DNA of 64,000 bases, taken from assembly GCF_020990385.1 (NCBI RefSeq), contig NZ_CP087598.1, positions 2,175,001-2,239,000 of the forward strand, in the 5' to 3' direction. The number at the start of each line of letters is the position of its first letter. Within the stretch, counting starts at the first letter, position 1. The stretch is from Paracoccus sp. MA (GTDB taxonomy: Bacteria > Pseudomonadota > Alphaproteobacteria > Rhodobacterales > Rhodobacteraceae). Position numbers and translations under genes: made by a program. Positions 56,144 through 64,000 of the stretch are shown piece after piece. The notes beneath the pieces are model-generated. The model worked only from the letters and a program-made list of their open reading frames with translations. It ran no database searches and was not told the DNA's origin.

Positions 56144-57840
56144 GGCGCGGTTCTTTCATGGACGGCGGCGGTCGGCGGGTCGGGATCGGTGGCGGGGAAA
56201 TCCCCCATCAGCTGCGGGCGCAGCCCGGCATTGCGCAGCCTTTGCAGGAACCGCCCCATGCCGGCGATGTCGCGCATCGGCGGCAGGTCGGCCGCGGCCT
56301 CGGGCTCGCCGCCCAGCCGCTGCAGGATGCTGCCCAGCACGGCCGAGGGCCGGGCGCAGAAATCGGCCAGGTCCCAGATCTGCGTCTGCGCCTTGAGCCA
56401 GACCGAATTCAGCGCCTCCATCTGCGCCAGTTCGGTGCGCTGCAGGATGGCCGCGACGCGGCGGATGTCGTCGAATGGCATGTCGGAATGCAGAAGCGGC
56501 ACCGCCCAGGCACCGGTGACCACGAAGATGCGCGCATTGGGATCGGTGGCGAGGAACCAGTTCATCTCCTGCCCGTCGCGCGGGCTGAACTGCCAGACCT
56601 GCATGCGCGTGGCGATGCGGATCAGGTTGGCCAGAAAGCCGCGCTGGTCCAGGTCGCGCAGCGGGGCGCTGTCCGAAAGCGCCCCCGGCCCGATCGGCCG
56701 GCGGCCGGCGAATTCCACGCCATGCACCGCGAAAAGATGGCCATGCACATCGGCGTCGATCCGGCTGGCCAGCCAGGTTTCGAAGCCGGGAAACAGGTCG
56801 GTGAAGCCCTGGAACATGGCATAGGGTGCCGAGGTCTTGCCGTTCTCGCGGTCCTTCAGCGGAAAGCGGCTCTGCATGTAAAGCCCGGGCCGGCCCAGCC
56901 GGCGGCGCGCGACTGCATGGCTGATGATGCGGTCCACCCGCTCGGGGCGCGGCTCGGCGGCGGACGGTTGCGCGCCGTCGCCAGGGGGGAAATGGTCGTG
57001 CAGCCGACCGGCGCCGCGCCAGATCTTGCGGGCGATGAAGCAGCGCGATTGCTGCAGGATCTCCAGGTGGTCGTCGTAGAAGATATAGGGCTTGCCCTGG
57101 TTGTCGAACTTGGCCAGCGTCAGCGAGCGGCTTTCGATCCTCATCGAATGCCGCCGGGCAAGGGTCTGGAAATAGCTCTCGTCCGGGATCCAGACCCGGG
57201 CGAAATAGCGGTCGAACTCGGCCCGGCGCGGGTCGGTCAGGATGGCCTGCAGCGTGGCCCGGGTCAGGCACCACCATTGCGAGCCCAGATGCGGCACCAG
57301 CCCCTGCGGGATGCGCCGCCTGTAGCCCAGCCGGCGCTGCAATTCGACATAGCGGTCGAACAGCTTGCGCCGGCGCCGGAACGAGAAGGGAAAGCGCAGG
57401 GTGAAGCGTTCCTCGTTCAGCCCGCCGACGGTCCAGCCGACATCCTCGGCGGTGACGCTTTCGATGAAGTCGCGCGTCGGATGCAGCGCCAGATAGGCGC
57501 AAAGATCCTGCACCGGCCGCAGGGGCAGGCAGGCGCCCGAGACGACCAGCACATGCGTGACCTCGCGGAACCTGTCCAGCAGCAGGCCGGCGGCGTCCTG
57601 GGTGGCGCGCACCAGGCTGAAGGTGCCCCATTCGCAGGGATGGCGCCGGCTGAACAGCACCTGCCGCAGGTCGGCAAGGTCGGCCTGCATGGTCTCGACC
57701 GCATCCGCAGGCGCCTTGGCATCGACATGGACCGCGACCGCCGCCCCGCCCTGGGCCCAGACCCGGGCCATGCGCGCGGCGATGGGCAATTCGTCATGGC
57801 ACAGCATGACCACGCCCAGCCTGACCGTCCCGCCGCTCAT
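56140..57840 (-). CDS. GT14-like (core-2/I-branching type) glycosyltransferase
   Basis: A 566-residue protein. Residues 1 to about 260 match bacterial core-2/I-branching beta-1,6-N-acetylglucosaminyltransferase-like enzymes: VRLGVVMLCHDELPIAARMA, VAVHVDAKAP, HVLVVSGACLPLRPVQDL, SQWWCLTRATL and RVWIPDESYFQTL. The remainder (about 300 residues) is an uncharacterised C-terminal domain, seen in my recollection only with such Rhodobacterales enzymes. ATGA overlaps join it to the genes on both sides. No signal peptide, so it acts at the cytosolic face. Confidence 0.8.
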   Translation of the reverse strand: MSGGTVRLGVVMLCHDELPIAARMARVWAQGGAAVAVHVDAKAPADAVETMQADLADLRQVLFSRRHPCEWGTFSLVRATQDAAGLLLDRFREVTHVLVVSGACLPLRPVQDLCAYLALHPTRDFIESVTAEDVGWTVGGLNEERFTLRFPFSFRRRRKLFDRYVELQRRLGYRRRIPQGLVPHLGSQWWCLTRATLQAILTDPRRAEFDRYFARVWIPDESYFQTLARRHSMRIESRSLTLAKFDNQGKPYIFYDDHLEILQQSRCFIARKIWRGAGRLHDHFPPGDGAQPSAAEPRPERVDRIISHAVARRRLGRPGLYMQSRFPLKDRENGKTSAPYAMFQGFTDLFPGFETWLASRIDADVHGHLFAVHGVEFAGRRPIGPGALSDSAPLRDLDQRGFLANLIRIATRMQVWQFSPRDGQEMNWFLATDPNARIFVVTGAWAVPLLHSDMPFDDIRRVAAILQRTELAQMEALNSVWLKAQTQIWDLADFCARPSAVLGSILQRLGGEPEAAADLPPMRDIAGMGRFLQRLRNAGLRPQLMGDFPATDPDPPTAAVHERTAP

Positions 57841-58862
57841 GCCCAGTTCCCCTTGGAGATCAGCCCCAGATCCTCGAGCTGGCGCCAGTCCTGCAGCTCG
57901 CAGGATTCCTCGCACCAGAAATCCGGGTCGTCCCGCAGCCCGGCGTGATAGGCTAGGTATTCCTGGCTGTTGGCGTAATGCTGGCGCCGGGTCAGTTCCT
58001 CGGCGGATTTCTCGACGAAGGTCGACAGGAACTTGGCGTGAAGCAGGCAGCCCGAGGCCTTTTCGCCGCCATTCTCGTCATAGACCATGTTCAGCGAGCG
58101 CGGCAGCAGCATATGGGTCGAGCTGACATAGGCATGCCCCCTTTCCCAGCGGACCAGCGGGATCTTGTTCAGCGCCGGGGCGCTTTCGGGGTCGTCCCGG
58201 AAGAAAGCCCGCGCCCGCGGCCCGCCCTGGATCCAGAGATTGCCGTATTCGCCGTTCTTGCGGATGGCGTAATTGGCCGGATCGAACCAGCGCGCGATCT
58301 GGAACGGGTCCTGTCCGGCGCGATAGGGCTGCGCGGCCAGCGAGCCCTTGGGATACATGTCCAGCAGCATGGCCGAGAACGAGCGGATGTTGCTGGCATC
58401 CAGCCAGTCGGTCAGCGCCTGCAGGGGCCGGGTGTCGTGATGCGGATAGACCAGGAACTCGTCGGGATCGACGGTCAGGCACCAATGCCCGCTGCCATGC
58501 CGGCGCAGCAGCCCGTTCATCCAGTCCATGCCGAAGCGCGAGGCCTTGTAGCTGGCGCGGGTCAGCCAGACCGAGACATCCTCCTGCTGGCCCAGATAGT
58601 CGCGCCCGCCATCCTCCGAGCCGTTGTCGACCACCAGGAAATGCCGGACACCCATCGCCCGGTAGTAGTCCAGGAACCAGGGCAGGCGCGGCGCCTCGTT
58701 GCGCATGACCATGAACAGCAGGATATCGCCCGGCCGGATGCGCGCGGTGCGGTCCCATACCGGCCGCAGCCGGCGGCGACGGCGAATCGCGCGCCCCAGC
58801 AGCCATTGACGGCGGGCGCGAAGCATCAGCTTTCGCCTGATAATCCTGAACGGGCGCGGCAC
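57837..58862 (-). CDS. GT2/GT92-like glycosyltransferase
   Basis: A 341-residue protein with a basic N terminus and a GT-A fold: LLFMVMRNEAPRLPWFLDYY, FLVVDNGSEDGG and the metal-binding WCLTVDPDEFLVYP. This pattern fits the family-2/92-like transferases found with polysaccharide genes. First gene of the three-gene operon that ends with the sulfotransferase. Donor and acceptor sugars are unknown. Confidence 0.82.
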   Translation of the reverse strand: MPRPFRIIRRKLMLRARRQWLLGRAIRRRRRLRPVWDRTARIRPGDILLFMVMRNEAPRLPWFLDYYRAMGVRHFLVVDNGSEDGGRDYLGQQEDVSVWLTRASYKASRFGMDWMNGLLRRHGSGHWCLTVDPDEFLVYPHHDTRPLQALTDWLDASNIRSFSAMLLDMYPKGSLAAQPYRAGQDPFQIARWFDPANYAIRKNGEYGNLWIQGGPRARAFFRDDPESAPALNKIPLVRWERGHAYVSSTHMLLPRSLNMVYDENGGEKASGCLLHAKFLSTFVEKSAEELTRRQHYANSQEYLAYHAGLRDDPDFWCEESCELQDWRQLEDLGLISKGNWA

Positions 58863-58887
58863 GGACCTTCTTTACCTTTTACCGGCG

Positions 58888-60117
58888 TCACATAGCGGCA
58901 ACGGTCAGGTCGCGCAATGTGTGACACAACCCAGCGTAGCAAAGCCGGAAATGCCCTTGCCAGTCCGGCACCGGCAGGGGCGGCAGCCGCCGGGCCGGCG
59001 CGCCGGCCAGCCGCGCCACCTCGGCCGCCCAGTCGGCCGGGGCGTCCGGGGACAGCCAGGTCGCGTAATCGCCCAGCATTTCGCGCGCCGCCGGCAGGGG
59101 GCTGGCCATGACCGGCACGCCGCGGCCGGCGGCCTCGGTCAGGGGCAGGCCGAAGCCCTCGGCCCGGCTGGGCATCAGCAGCCCGTGGCTGCGGCCGATC
59201 AGCGCGGCCACCGCGCCGTCGTCCAGGTCGCGCAGCTCGCGCACCGGGCCGCCGGGCGGCAGGCGGTCGAGCCGGGCAAAGACCTCGCGGTTCTCCCAGC
59301 CGCGGCGGCCGATGATGAACAGCTGCGGCGGCCGCGCCTGCATCTGCCAGGCGTCCAGCAGCAGCGCGTGGTTCTTGCGCGGCTCGATGGTGCCCAGGGT
59401 GACGAAGAACGGGCGCGACAGGTCCAGATCCGCCGGCAGCCCGGCAGGGTCGGGCGCCGCCAGCCGGGTGCCGATGGGCGCGGCGATGATCGCCGCGCGC
59501 CCCGGCAGCCCCAGCCGCCCGCGCCAGCGCAGCACGTCGGCGCGCGTCGCCGCCGAGACGGTCAGGATCAGTTCGGCCTGTTCCAGCGCGGCCGTGAAGC
59601 GGGCGCGGAACTTCTCCGCCTGCCCGGCGCGGGTGAATTCGGGATGATCAAGCGGGATGGTGTCGTGGATCAGCACCGCCCGCCGCAGAGGGCGCAGGTT
59701 CGCAAGCAGGCCCGGCAGCAGATTGGCATGGCCGACATTCACATAGGCTGCCGGCCCCAGATGCGCCTGCGCCGCGCGGCCAAGGCCCCTGCCCTGGCGC
59801 CCGGCCCGCACCAGCGCCATCCGGCGCAGCGCCGCCTCAGCCCGCGCGGGCAGGGTGCGCCGGCCGCGCAGCCGGTCCAGCAGGTCCGGCGGCGGCAGAT
59901 CGTCCAGCGCCCCGCCCAGCCACCGCAGGATCGCCGCGCCGGCGCGGGGCGGCAGCAGCAGCTGGCCGCGCCGCACCCGGCACAGCAGCAGATGCGGGCG
60001 GTCCTGCAGATGGGCCAGCCATTCGGCCTCTACCCGGTCGATGCCCGTCGCCGGGCCGCCGCCAAGCCGCGAGATCAGCCGCGAGACATCCAGCACGATC
60101 GCCGGATCAGGCCTCAT
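58888..60117 (-). CDS. GT4 family glycosyltransferase
   Basis: A 409-residue GT-B protein. The C-terminal donor domain has FFVTLGTIEPRKNHALLLDA, LFIIGRRGWEN and the E-x7-E motif in PSRAEGFGLPLTEAAGRGVP. The N-terminal half holds VLIHDTIPLDHPEF. It probably transfers a sugar nucleotide-derived residue during exopolysaccharide assembly. Its start overlaps the galE end by 11 bases. Confidence 0.87.
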   Translation of the reverse strand: MRPDPAIVLDVSRLISRLGGGPATGIDRVEAEWLAHLQDRPHLLLCRVRRGQLLLPPRAGAAILRWLGGALDDLPPPDLLDRLRGRRTLPARAEAALRRMALVRAGRQGRGLGRAAQAHLGPAAYVNVGHANLLPGLLANLRPLRRAVLIHDTIPLDHPEFTRAGQAEKFRARFTAALEQAELILTVSAATRADVLRWRGRLGLPGRAAIIAAPIGTRLAAPDPAGLPADLDLSRPFFVTLGTIEPRKNHALLLDAWQMQARPPQLFIIGRRGWENREVFARLDRLPPGGPVRELRDLDDGAVAALIGRSHGLLMPSRAEGFGLPLTEAAGRGVPVMASPLPAAREMLGDYATWLSPDAPADWAAEVARLAGAPARRLPPLPVPDWQGHFRLCYAGLCHTLRDLTVAAM

Positions 60118-61105
60118 ATCCGCCGTTCTGGTGCCAGCGCCAGGCGTCGCCGATCATCTGCGGCAGGGTCGAGCGCGCCGGGTTCCAGCCCAGCACCGAG
60201 ACCGCCTTCTCGCTGCCCGAGACCAGCTTGACCGCATCGCCGCCGCGGCGCGGCCCCTCGGTCAGCGGCACCGCGCGGTTGGTGACATGCCGGGAATGGT
60301 CGATCACCTCGCGCACCGAAAAGCCGTTGCCGGTGCCCAGGCAGAACACCTCCTGCCCGCCATCGGCGACCTTGCCGTCCAGCAGGTATTGCAGCCCCAG
60401 CACATGCGCGTCCACAAGGTCCATCACATGGACATAGTCGCGGATGCAGGTGCCGTCCGGCGTCGGGTAGTCGGTGCCGTGGATGGTCAGCGCCGCGCGC
60501 TTGCCGTCGATGGCGTCGAGGATCAGCGGGATCAGATGCGTCTCGGGCTGGTGGAACTCGCCCACCTCGGCATCCGGGTCGGCGCCGGCCACGTTGAAAT
60601 AGCGGAAGATCACCGAGCGCAGCCCGTCCGAGGCGCCGAAATCCTTCAGCATATCCTCGATGGCGCGCTTGGAGGCGCCATAGGCGTTCAGCGGCGTCTG
60701 GGGCGTCGTCTCGTCCAGCACCACGCCGTCATGGTCGCCATAGGTGGCGCAGGTCGAGGAAAAGACGAAGTTCCGCACCCCCGCCGCCAGCGCCGCCTCG
60801 ATCAGGTTGAGCGAGGCGCAGACATTGCCGCGCCAATACCTGCCCGGCTCGCGCATGGCCTCGCCGACCTGGCTCAGCGCCGCGAAATGCATCAAGGCGA
60901 CAGGGTGGTGACGGGCCAGAACCTCGTCCAGCCGGGCACGGTCCAGCAGGTCGCCCTGCTCGAAAGGCCCGAACTTCACCGCCTGGCGCCAGCCGGTGCA
61001 GAGATTGTCGTAGGTCACAGGCTCGAAGCCCGCCGCCCGCAACGCCTTGCAGGCGTGCGAGCCGATATAGCCCGCGCCGCCCGTCACCAGAACCCTGTCG
61101 GCCAT
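60107..61105 (-). CDS. galE: UDP-glucose 4-epimerase
   Basis: GalE interconverts UDP-glucose and UDP-galactose. The 332-residue extended SDR has the NAD-binding VTGGAGYIGSH near the start, SSTCATYGD, the catalytic YGASK, RYFNVAGADPD and TCIRDYVHVMDL. It is placed after galU on the same strand, giving the path from glucose-1-phosphate to UDP-galactose for the adjacent glycosyltransferases. Confidence 0.94.
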   Translation of the reverse strand: MADRVLVTGGAGYIGSHACKALRAAGFEPVTYDNLCTGWRQAVKFGPFEQGDLLDRARLDEVLARHHPVALMHFAALSQVGEAMREPGRYWRGNVCASLNLIEAALAAGVRNFVFSSTCATYGDHDGVVLDETTPQTPLNAYGASKRAIEDMLKDFGASDGLRSVIFRYFNVAGADPDAEVGEFHQPETHLIPLILDAIDGKRAALTIHGTDYPTPDGTCIRDYVHVMDLVDAHVLGLQYLLDGKVADGGQEVFCLGTGNGFSVREVIDHSRHVTNRAVPLTEGPRRGGDAVKLVSGSEKAVSVLGWNPARSTLPQMIGDAWRWHQNGGYEA

Positions 61106-61110
61106 TCGGG

Positions 61111-62001
61111 TTATTCCGCCGCCTTGCGCATCGCCAGGACGTCGGAAAGATAATCCGCGAATTCACCCTTGAGGTCGTCGCGCGCCAGGCCGAAGGCCAC
61201 GGTCGCCTGCAGGAAGCCGGCCTTCGAGCCGCAGTCGAACCGCTGGCCGCGGAAGCGCAGGCCATAGACGTCGCGGCCCTCGGCGATCTCGTCGGCGATG
61301 GCGTCGGTCAGCTGGATCTCGCCGCCCGAGCCCTGCTTGAGCTTGTTGAGGTTGGCCAGCACCGACGGCGCCAGGATGTAGCGGCCGATCACCGCAAGGT
61401 TCGAGGGCGGGTTTTCCTTGGGCTTTTCCACCATGCCGCGGGCGCGGACGATGGCGCCCATGTCCTCGGCCACGTCCAGAACGCCATAGGCCTGGGTCTT
61501 TTCGGCCGGCACTTCCATGGTGGCGACCATGCTGCCGCCGGTTTCCTGATAGGCCTCGATCATCTGCTGCAGGCAGGGCGGCTCGCCCATGATGACGTCG
61601 TCGGTCAGGATGACGGCGAAGGGCTCGTCCCCGACCAGGCGGCGGGCGCACCAGACGGCATGGCCAAGACCCAGCGCCTTGTGCTGGCGCACATAGGCGA
61701 TGGCGCCCGAATCCATGTTGGTCGAGCGCAGGATGTCCAGAAGCTCGGTCTTGCCGGATTTCTTCAGGCTCGATTCCAGCTCATGGGCATGGTCGAAATA
61801 ATCCTCGAGCGCGCCCTTGCCGCGCGAGGTGACAAAGATGAACTCCTCGATCCCCGCGGCGCGCGCCTCGTCGATGGCGTATTGGATCAACGGGCGATCC
61901 ACCAAGGTCATGATCTCCTTGGGAATGCTCTTCGTGGCGGGTAGAAAGCGGGTGCCCAGTCCAGCCACGGGGAAGATGGCCTTGGTGACTTTGCGCGTCA
62001 T
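61111..62001 (-). CDS. galU: UTP-glucose-1-phosphate uridylyltransferase
   Basis: GalU makes UDP-glucose from UTP and glucose-1-phosphate. The 296-residue protein has the nucleotide-binding FPVAGLGTRFLPATKSIPKE segment (GxGTRxLPxTK), VDRPLIQYAIDEA, LTDDVIMGEPPC and EIQLTDAIA, with the expected GSKAGFLQA near the end. The 147-base region upstream is the likely promoter for the galU-galE-GT4 set; galE begins 5 bases after its stop. Confidence 0.95.
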   Translation of the reverse strand: MTRKVTKAIFPVAGLGTRFLPATKSIPKEIMTLVDRPLIQYAIDEARAAGIEEFIFVTSRGKGALEDYFDHAHELESSLKKSGKTELLDILRSTNMDSGAIAYVRQHKALGLGHAVWCARRLVGDEPFAVILTDDVIMGEPPCLQQMIEAYQETGGSMVATMEVPAEKTQAYGVLDVAEDMGAIVRARGMVEKPKENPPSNLAVIGRYILAPSVLANLNKLKQGSGGEIQLTDAIADEIAEGRDVYGLRFRGQRFDCGSKAGFLQATVAFGLARDDLKGEFADYLSDVLAMRKAAE

Positions 62002-62148
62002 GAATTCGGTCTCCTGATTTCTGCGCCAACGGCCCGGAGGTTATCCCTCTTTGTCGACGCCTGCGCAACAAGCGCCTGGTTGGCCCAGTCGTTCCTAAAA
62101 AATGTTAAAGCGAGTCAATTCTGCCGTTTGCGGCAATATTCTGCTTGT

Positions 62149-63369
62149 TCACCCCCGGCGTCTAGGCAAATTTCCCCGCTCGCGCAAAATGCGCGCGGTC
62201 TTGCTCAGAAATATGACAGGCGAATCTCCGGGGCGCGACGCGCCCCAAAGCCCGCCGCGCTGTTCCCACCAGCCGCCCGGGACCAGAGTCAGCCGATGCG
62301 GCAGGAAACTGGGCGTCAGCAGCAGCAGCGCCGCCAGCCGCCCCTCGGCCACCGCCCGCGCCGCGCGGGCGCGCAGGGCGCGGGCCTGCCAGTGCCAACC
62401 GGCCAGGAACAGCGGCTCCTCCGCCAGGCCCGCCGCCACGCGGGGCATCGGCCGGAAGGCCGGCGGCGCGGCCCGGTCCCAGACCGGCGGCGCGGGCGCC
62501 GGGCCCTGCCCCTCGGCCAGGCCGCGATCCAGCGTCGCCAGGATCGTCCGGACCCTGAAGGGATCGAGCCGCCCCGCCACCATATGCCGCAGCAGCCGCC
62601 GCCGCTGGCTGTCGCGCAGCCAGCCCGGATCGCCGCCATGCCGCGCGGCGAAGATCGCGGCAGAGCGGCCGATGGCGGTCAGGTCGCACGGCACGCCCGC
62701 CTCGCCCCGGTCCGCGCCGGGCGCGACGCCATGGATAACCTGCGCCGCCGGGACCACCGCCGTCAGCCCCTGCGGAAAGCGCGCCGCCATGCGCAGGTTC
62801 ACGTCGCTTTCGTCCAGATGATAGGCAAAGGCCGGGTCGAAGCCGCCGATGGCGACCAGCGCCTCGCGGCGAAAGCCGCAATTGGTGCCGATGGTGCTGA
62901 CCGGGCAGCCGTCCTTCGGCCCGAGCAGGGCGGTTCCGGCAACTTCCAGCGGCAGGGCGCGGCCCGAGGGCGCGATCCGCTCGGCCCGGACCTGCCAGCG
63001 CAGGCCGTCGGGGCCGCGGGTGAAGCCGGTGGCGGCGATCACGCGCGGATCGGCAAGGGGCGCGGCCAGCGCCTCGGCCCAGCCCGGCTCGGCCAGCGCG
63101 TCGTCGTCGATGAACAGCACCGCCTCGCCCGCCGCCAGCGCCAGCCCCTCGTTGCGGGCCGCCGAGACATTGGCGCGGTCGAAGGCCAGCCGCTTCAGCG
63201 GCAGGTCGGGGCGGATGCCGGCCGCGGCCGGATCGGCCACCAGCACGATCTCGAAATCCGGGTGGGTCTGGCCGGCCAGCGCGGTCAGGCAACGCTCCAG
63301 CGCCTGCGGCCGGTGGCGCGAGACGACGACGATGCTGGTCCTGGGCGCCCGGCCGGGCCGCTGCGGCAT
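62149..63369 (-). CDS. GT2 family glycosyltransferase
   Basis: A 406-residue protein with a GT-A domain: TSIVVVSRHRPQALERCLTA, FEIVLVADP, NVSAARNEGLALAAGEAVLF followed by IDDDA (the DxD-like metal site), and CGFRREALVAIGGFDPAFAY. The C-terminal 150 residues are an Arg/Ala-rich extension. ATG 63369 overlaps the kdsB stop by one base, so it is co-transcribed with kdsB. A role in lipopolysaccharide or capsule glycosylation is likely. Confidence 0.83.
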   Translation of the reverse strand: MPQRPGRAPRTSIVVVSRHRPQALERCLTALAGQTHPDFEIVLVADPAAAGIRPDLPLKRLAFDRANVSAARNEGLALAAGEAVLFIDDDALAEPGWAEALAAPLADPRVIAATGFTRGPDGLRWQVRAERIAPSGRALPLEVAGTALLGPKDGCPVSTIGTNCGFRREALVAIGGFDPAFAYHLDESDVNLRMAARFPQGLTAVVPAAQVIHGVAPGADRGEAGVPCDLTAIGRSAAIFAARHGGDPGWLRDSQRRRLLRHMVAGRLDPFRVRTILATLDRGLAEGQGPAPAPPVWDRAAPPAFRPMPRVAAGLAEEPLFLAGWHWQARALRARAARAVAEGRLAALLLLTPSFLPHRLTLVPGGWWEQRGGLWGASRPGDSPVIFLSKTARILRERGNLPRRRG

Positions 63370-64000
63370 CAGGCGATGCCCATGCGGCTCATCATCGCCT
63401 CCAGCTTGGGCACGTCCGAGGGGTTGTTCAGTTCCCAGAACTCGCGGCCCTTCGCCTCGACCTCGACGCAAAGGATGCGGCGGCCGCGCTCCAGGAAGCG
63501 CAGCTGCTCAAGCCCTTCCAGCGCCTCCAGCCGGCCCTCCTCCCAGGTCGGGTATTCGGCCAGCGCCCCGGGGCGATAGGCGTAGACGCCGACATGGTGA
63601 TAGACCGGCGTCGGGTCGCTGGGACCGAAATCCGCGCCGGCATAGGGGATCACTTCCTTCGAGAAATACAGCGCCCGGCGGTCATGGCCGAAGACCGCGG
63701 TGGTGCCGCCGACGCGGCCCGCCACCCGGTCGGCGATCAGGTCCGAGCGCATGGCCCCCGAGCAGCGCAGCACCGGGGTCGCCACGTCGGCGCCGGGATC
63801 GGCCTTGAGCCCGGCCACCAGCTCCTCGACGAACCAGGCGGGGGTCAGCGGGGCATCGCCCTGCAGGTTCACCACGATCTCATGCGTCAGCCCCAGCTTC
63901 GCCACCGCCTCGGCGCAGCGTTCCGTGCCGTTGCGGGCGGCAGTCGAGGTCATGGCGACCTCGGCCCCGAAGCCCTCGGCATGGTCGCGGATGCGCTCGT
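63369..64000 (-). CDS. kdsB: 3-deoxy-manno-octulosonate cytidylyltransferase, 3' part
   Basis: KdsB activates Kdo as CMP-Kdo for lipopolysaccharide core or capsule synthesis. The frame runs off the window's right edge, so the N terminus with the CTP-binding loop is missing. Visible motifs are VAMTSTAARNGTERCAEAV, IVVNLQGDAPLTP (the usual form is QGDEPL), HHVGVYAYRPGAL and LEALEGLEQLRFLERG. The protein is coupled to the GT2 gene downstream. The QGDAPLT variant could indicate a relative acting on another ulosonic acid. Confidence 0.85.
   Translation of the reverse strand, partial: ERIRDHAEGFGAEVAMTSTAARNGTERCAEAVAKLGLTHEIVVNLQGDAPLTPAWFVEELVAGLKADPGADVATPVLRCSGAMRSDLIADRVAGRVGGTTAVFGHDRRALYFSKEVIPYAGADFGPSDPTPVYHHVGVYAYRPGALAEYPTWEEGRLEALEGLEQLRFLERGRRILCVEVEAKGREFWELNNPSDVPKLEAMMSRMGIA

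Overview
The window reads as a high-GC alphaproteobacterial chromosome, most likely Rhodobacterales and Paracoccus-like. This is inferred from protein flavour and gene order (pdxJ-acpS-lepB-rnc-era; dxs-ispA-xseB), from choX-betC, and from recurring GGGTATTTGG elements; no 16S gene or named marker is present to prove it.

Region 1 (1-29254) is a conserved backbone. It holds the end of ispE, pdxJ, acpS, lepB, rnc, era, a DUF1491 gene, gyrB and an outer-membrane barrel protein. Next comes a four-gene DNA-repair operon read leftward: MBL-fold exonuclease, ATP-dependent ligase, Lhr-type helicase and PdeM phosphoesterase. Then follow regulators with the genes next to them (Lrp with a class V aminotransferase; WYL with a GST), an EamA exporter, HU, AMP nucleosidase, a luciferase-like oxidoreductase, an SDR protein, an SH3 protein, the operon HDAC-like/xseB/ispA/dxs, dapF-mtaB, and tRNA-Lys(UUU).

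Region 2 (29255-47123) is an accessory block between tRNA-Lys and a tRNA with anticodon CAT (probably Ile2). Its left part is prophage debris: a thermonuclease, a cysteine-cluster peptide, and an Rz/Rz1-like lysis pair whose Rz 5' end is replaced by an IS21-family element without visible target duplication. Its centre is the most interesting unit: a divergent two-component system facing a PepSY protein and a cytochrome b561, then an Asp-repeat protein, a DUF2271 protein with a flavinylation-like motif, a PepSY-flavodoxin-NADPH reductase fusion, ApbE, a TPC-type metal ATPase and a VIT-family carrier. Both promoter regions on the plus strand carry the same 49-nt bipartite element, so the two halves look like one regulon. 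A plausible reading is NADPH-driven electron export to periplasmic flavin and heme carriers, linked to metal handling. Its right part is decayed: the 3' end of a type III restriction gene cut by an IS5/IS427-type element, and a broken DDE transposase.

Region 3 (47124-64000) returns to backbone-like genes: choline-sulfate uptake and hydrolysis (choX, betC), a PPC-domain protein, the collapsed remnant of an acyl-CoA synthetase, a DUF1269 protein, mtgA, a GST, queG and an EamA exporter. A leftward surface-polysaccharide locus follows: kdsB (partial), glycosyltransferases, galU, galE, another glycosyltransferase, and a three-gene operon of GT2-like, GT14-like and double-domain sulfotransferase genes joined by ATGA overlaps.

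A dispersed repeat family occurs six times. Two copies carry a strong hairpin right after a minus-strand stop codon, and one lies in frame inside the helicase gene.
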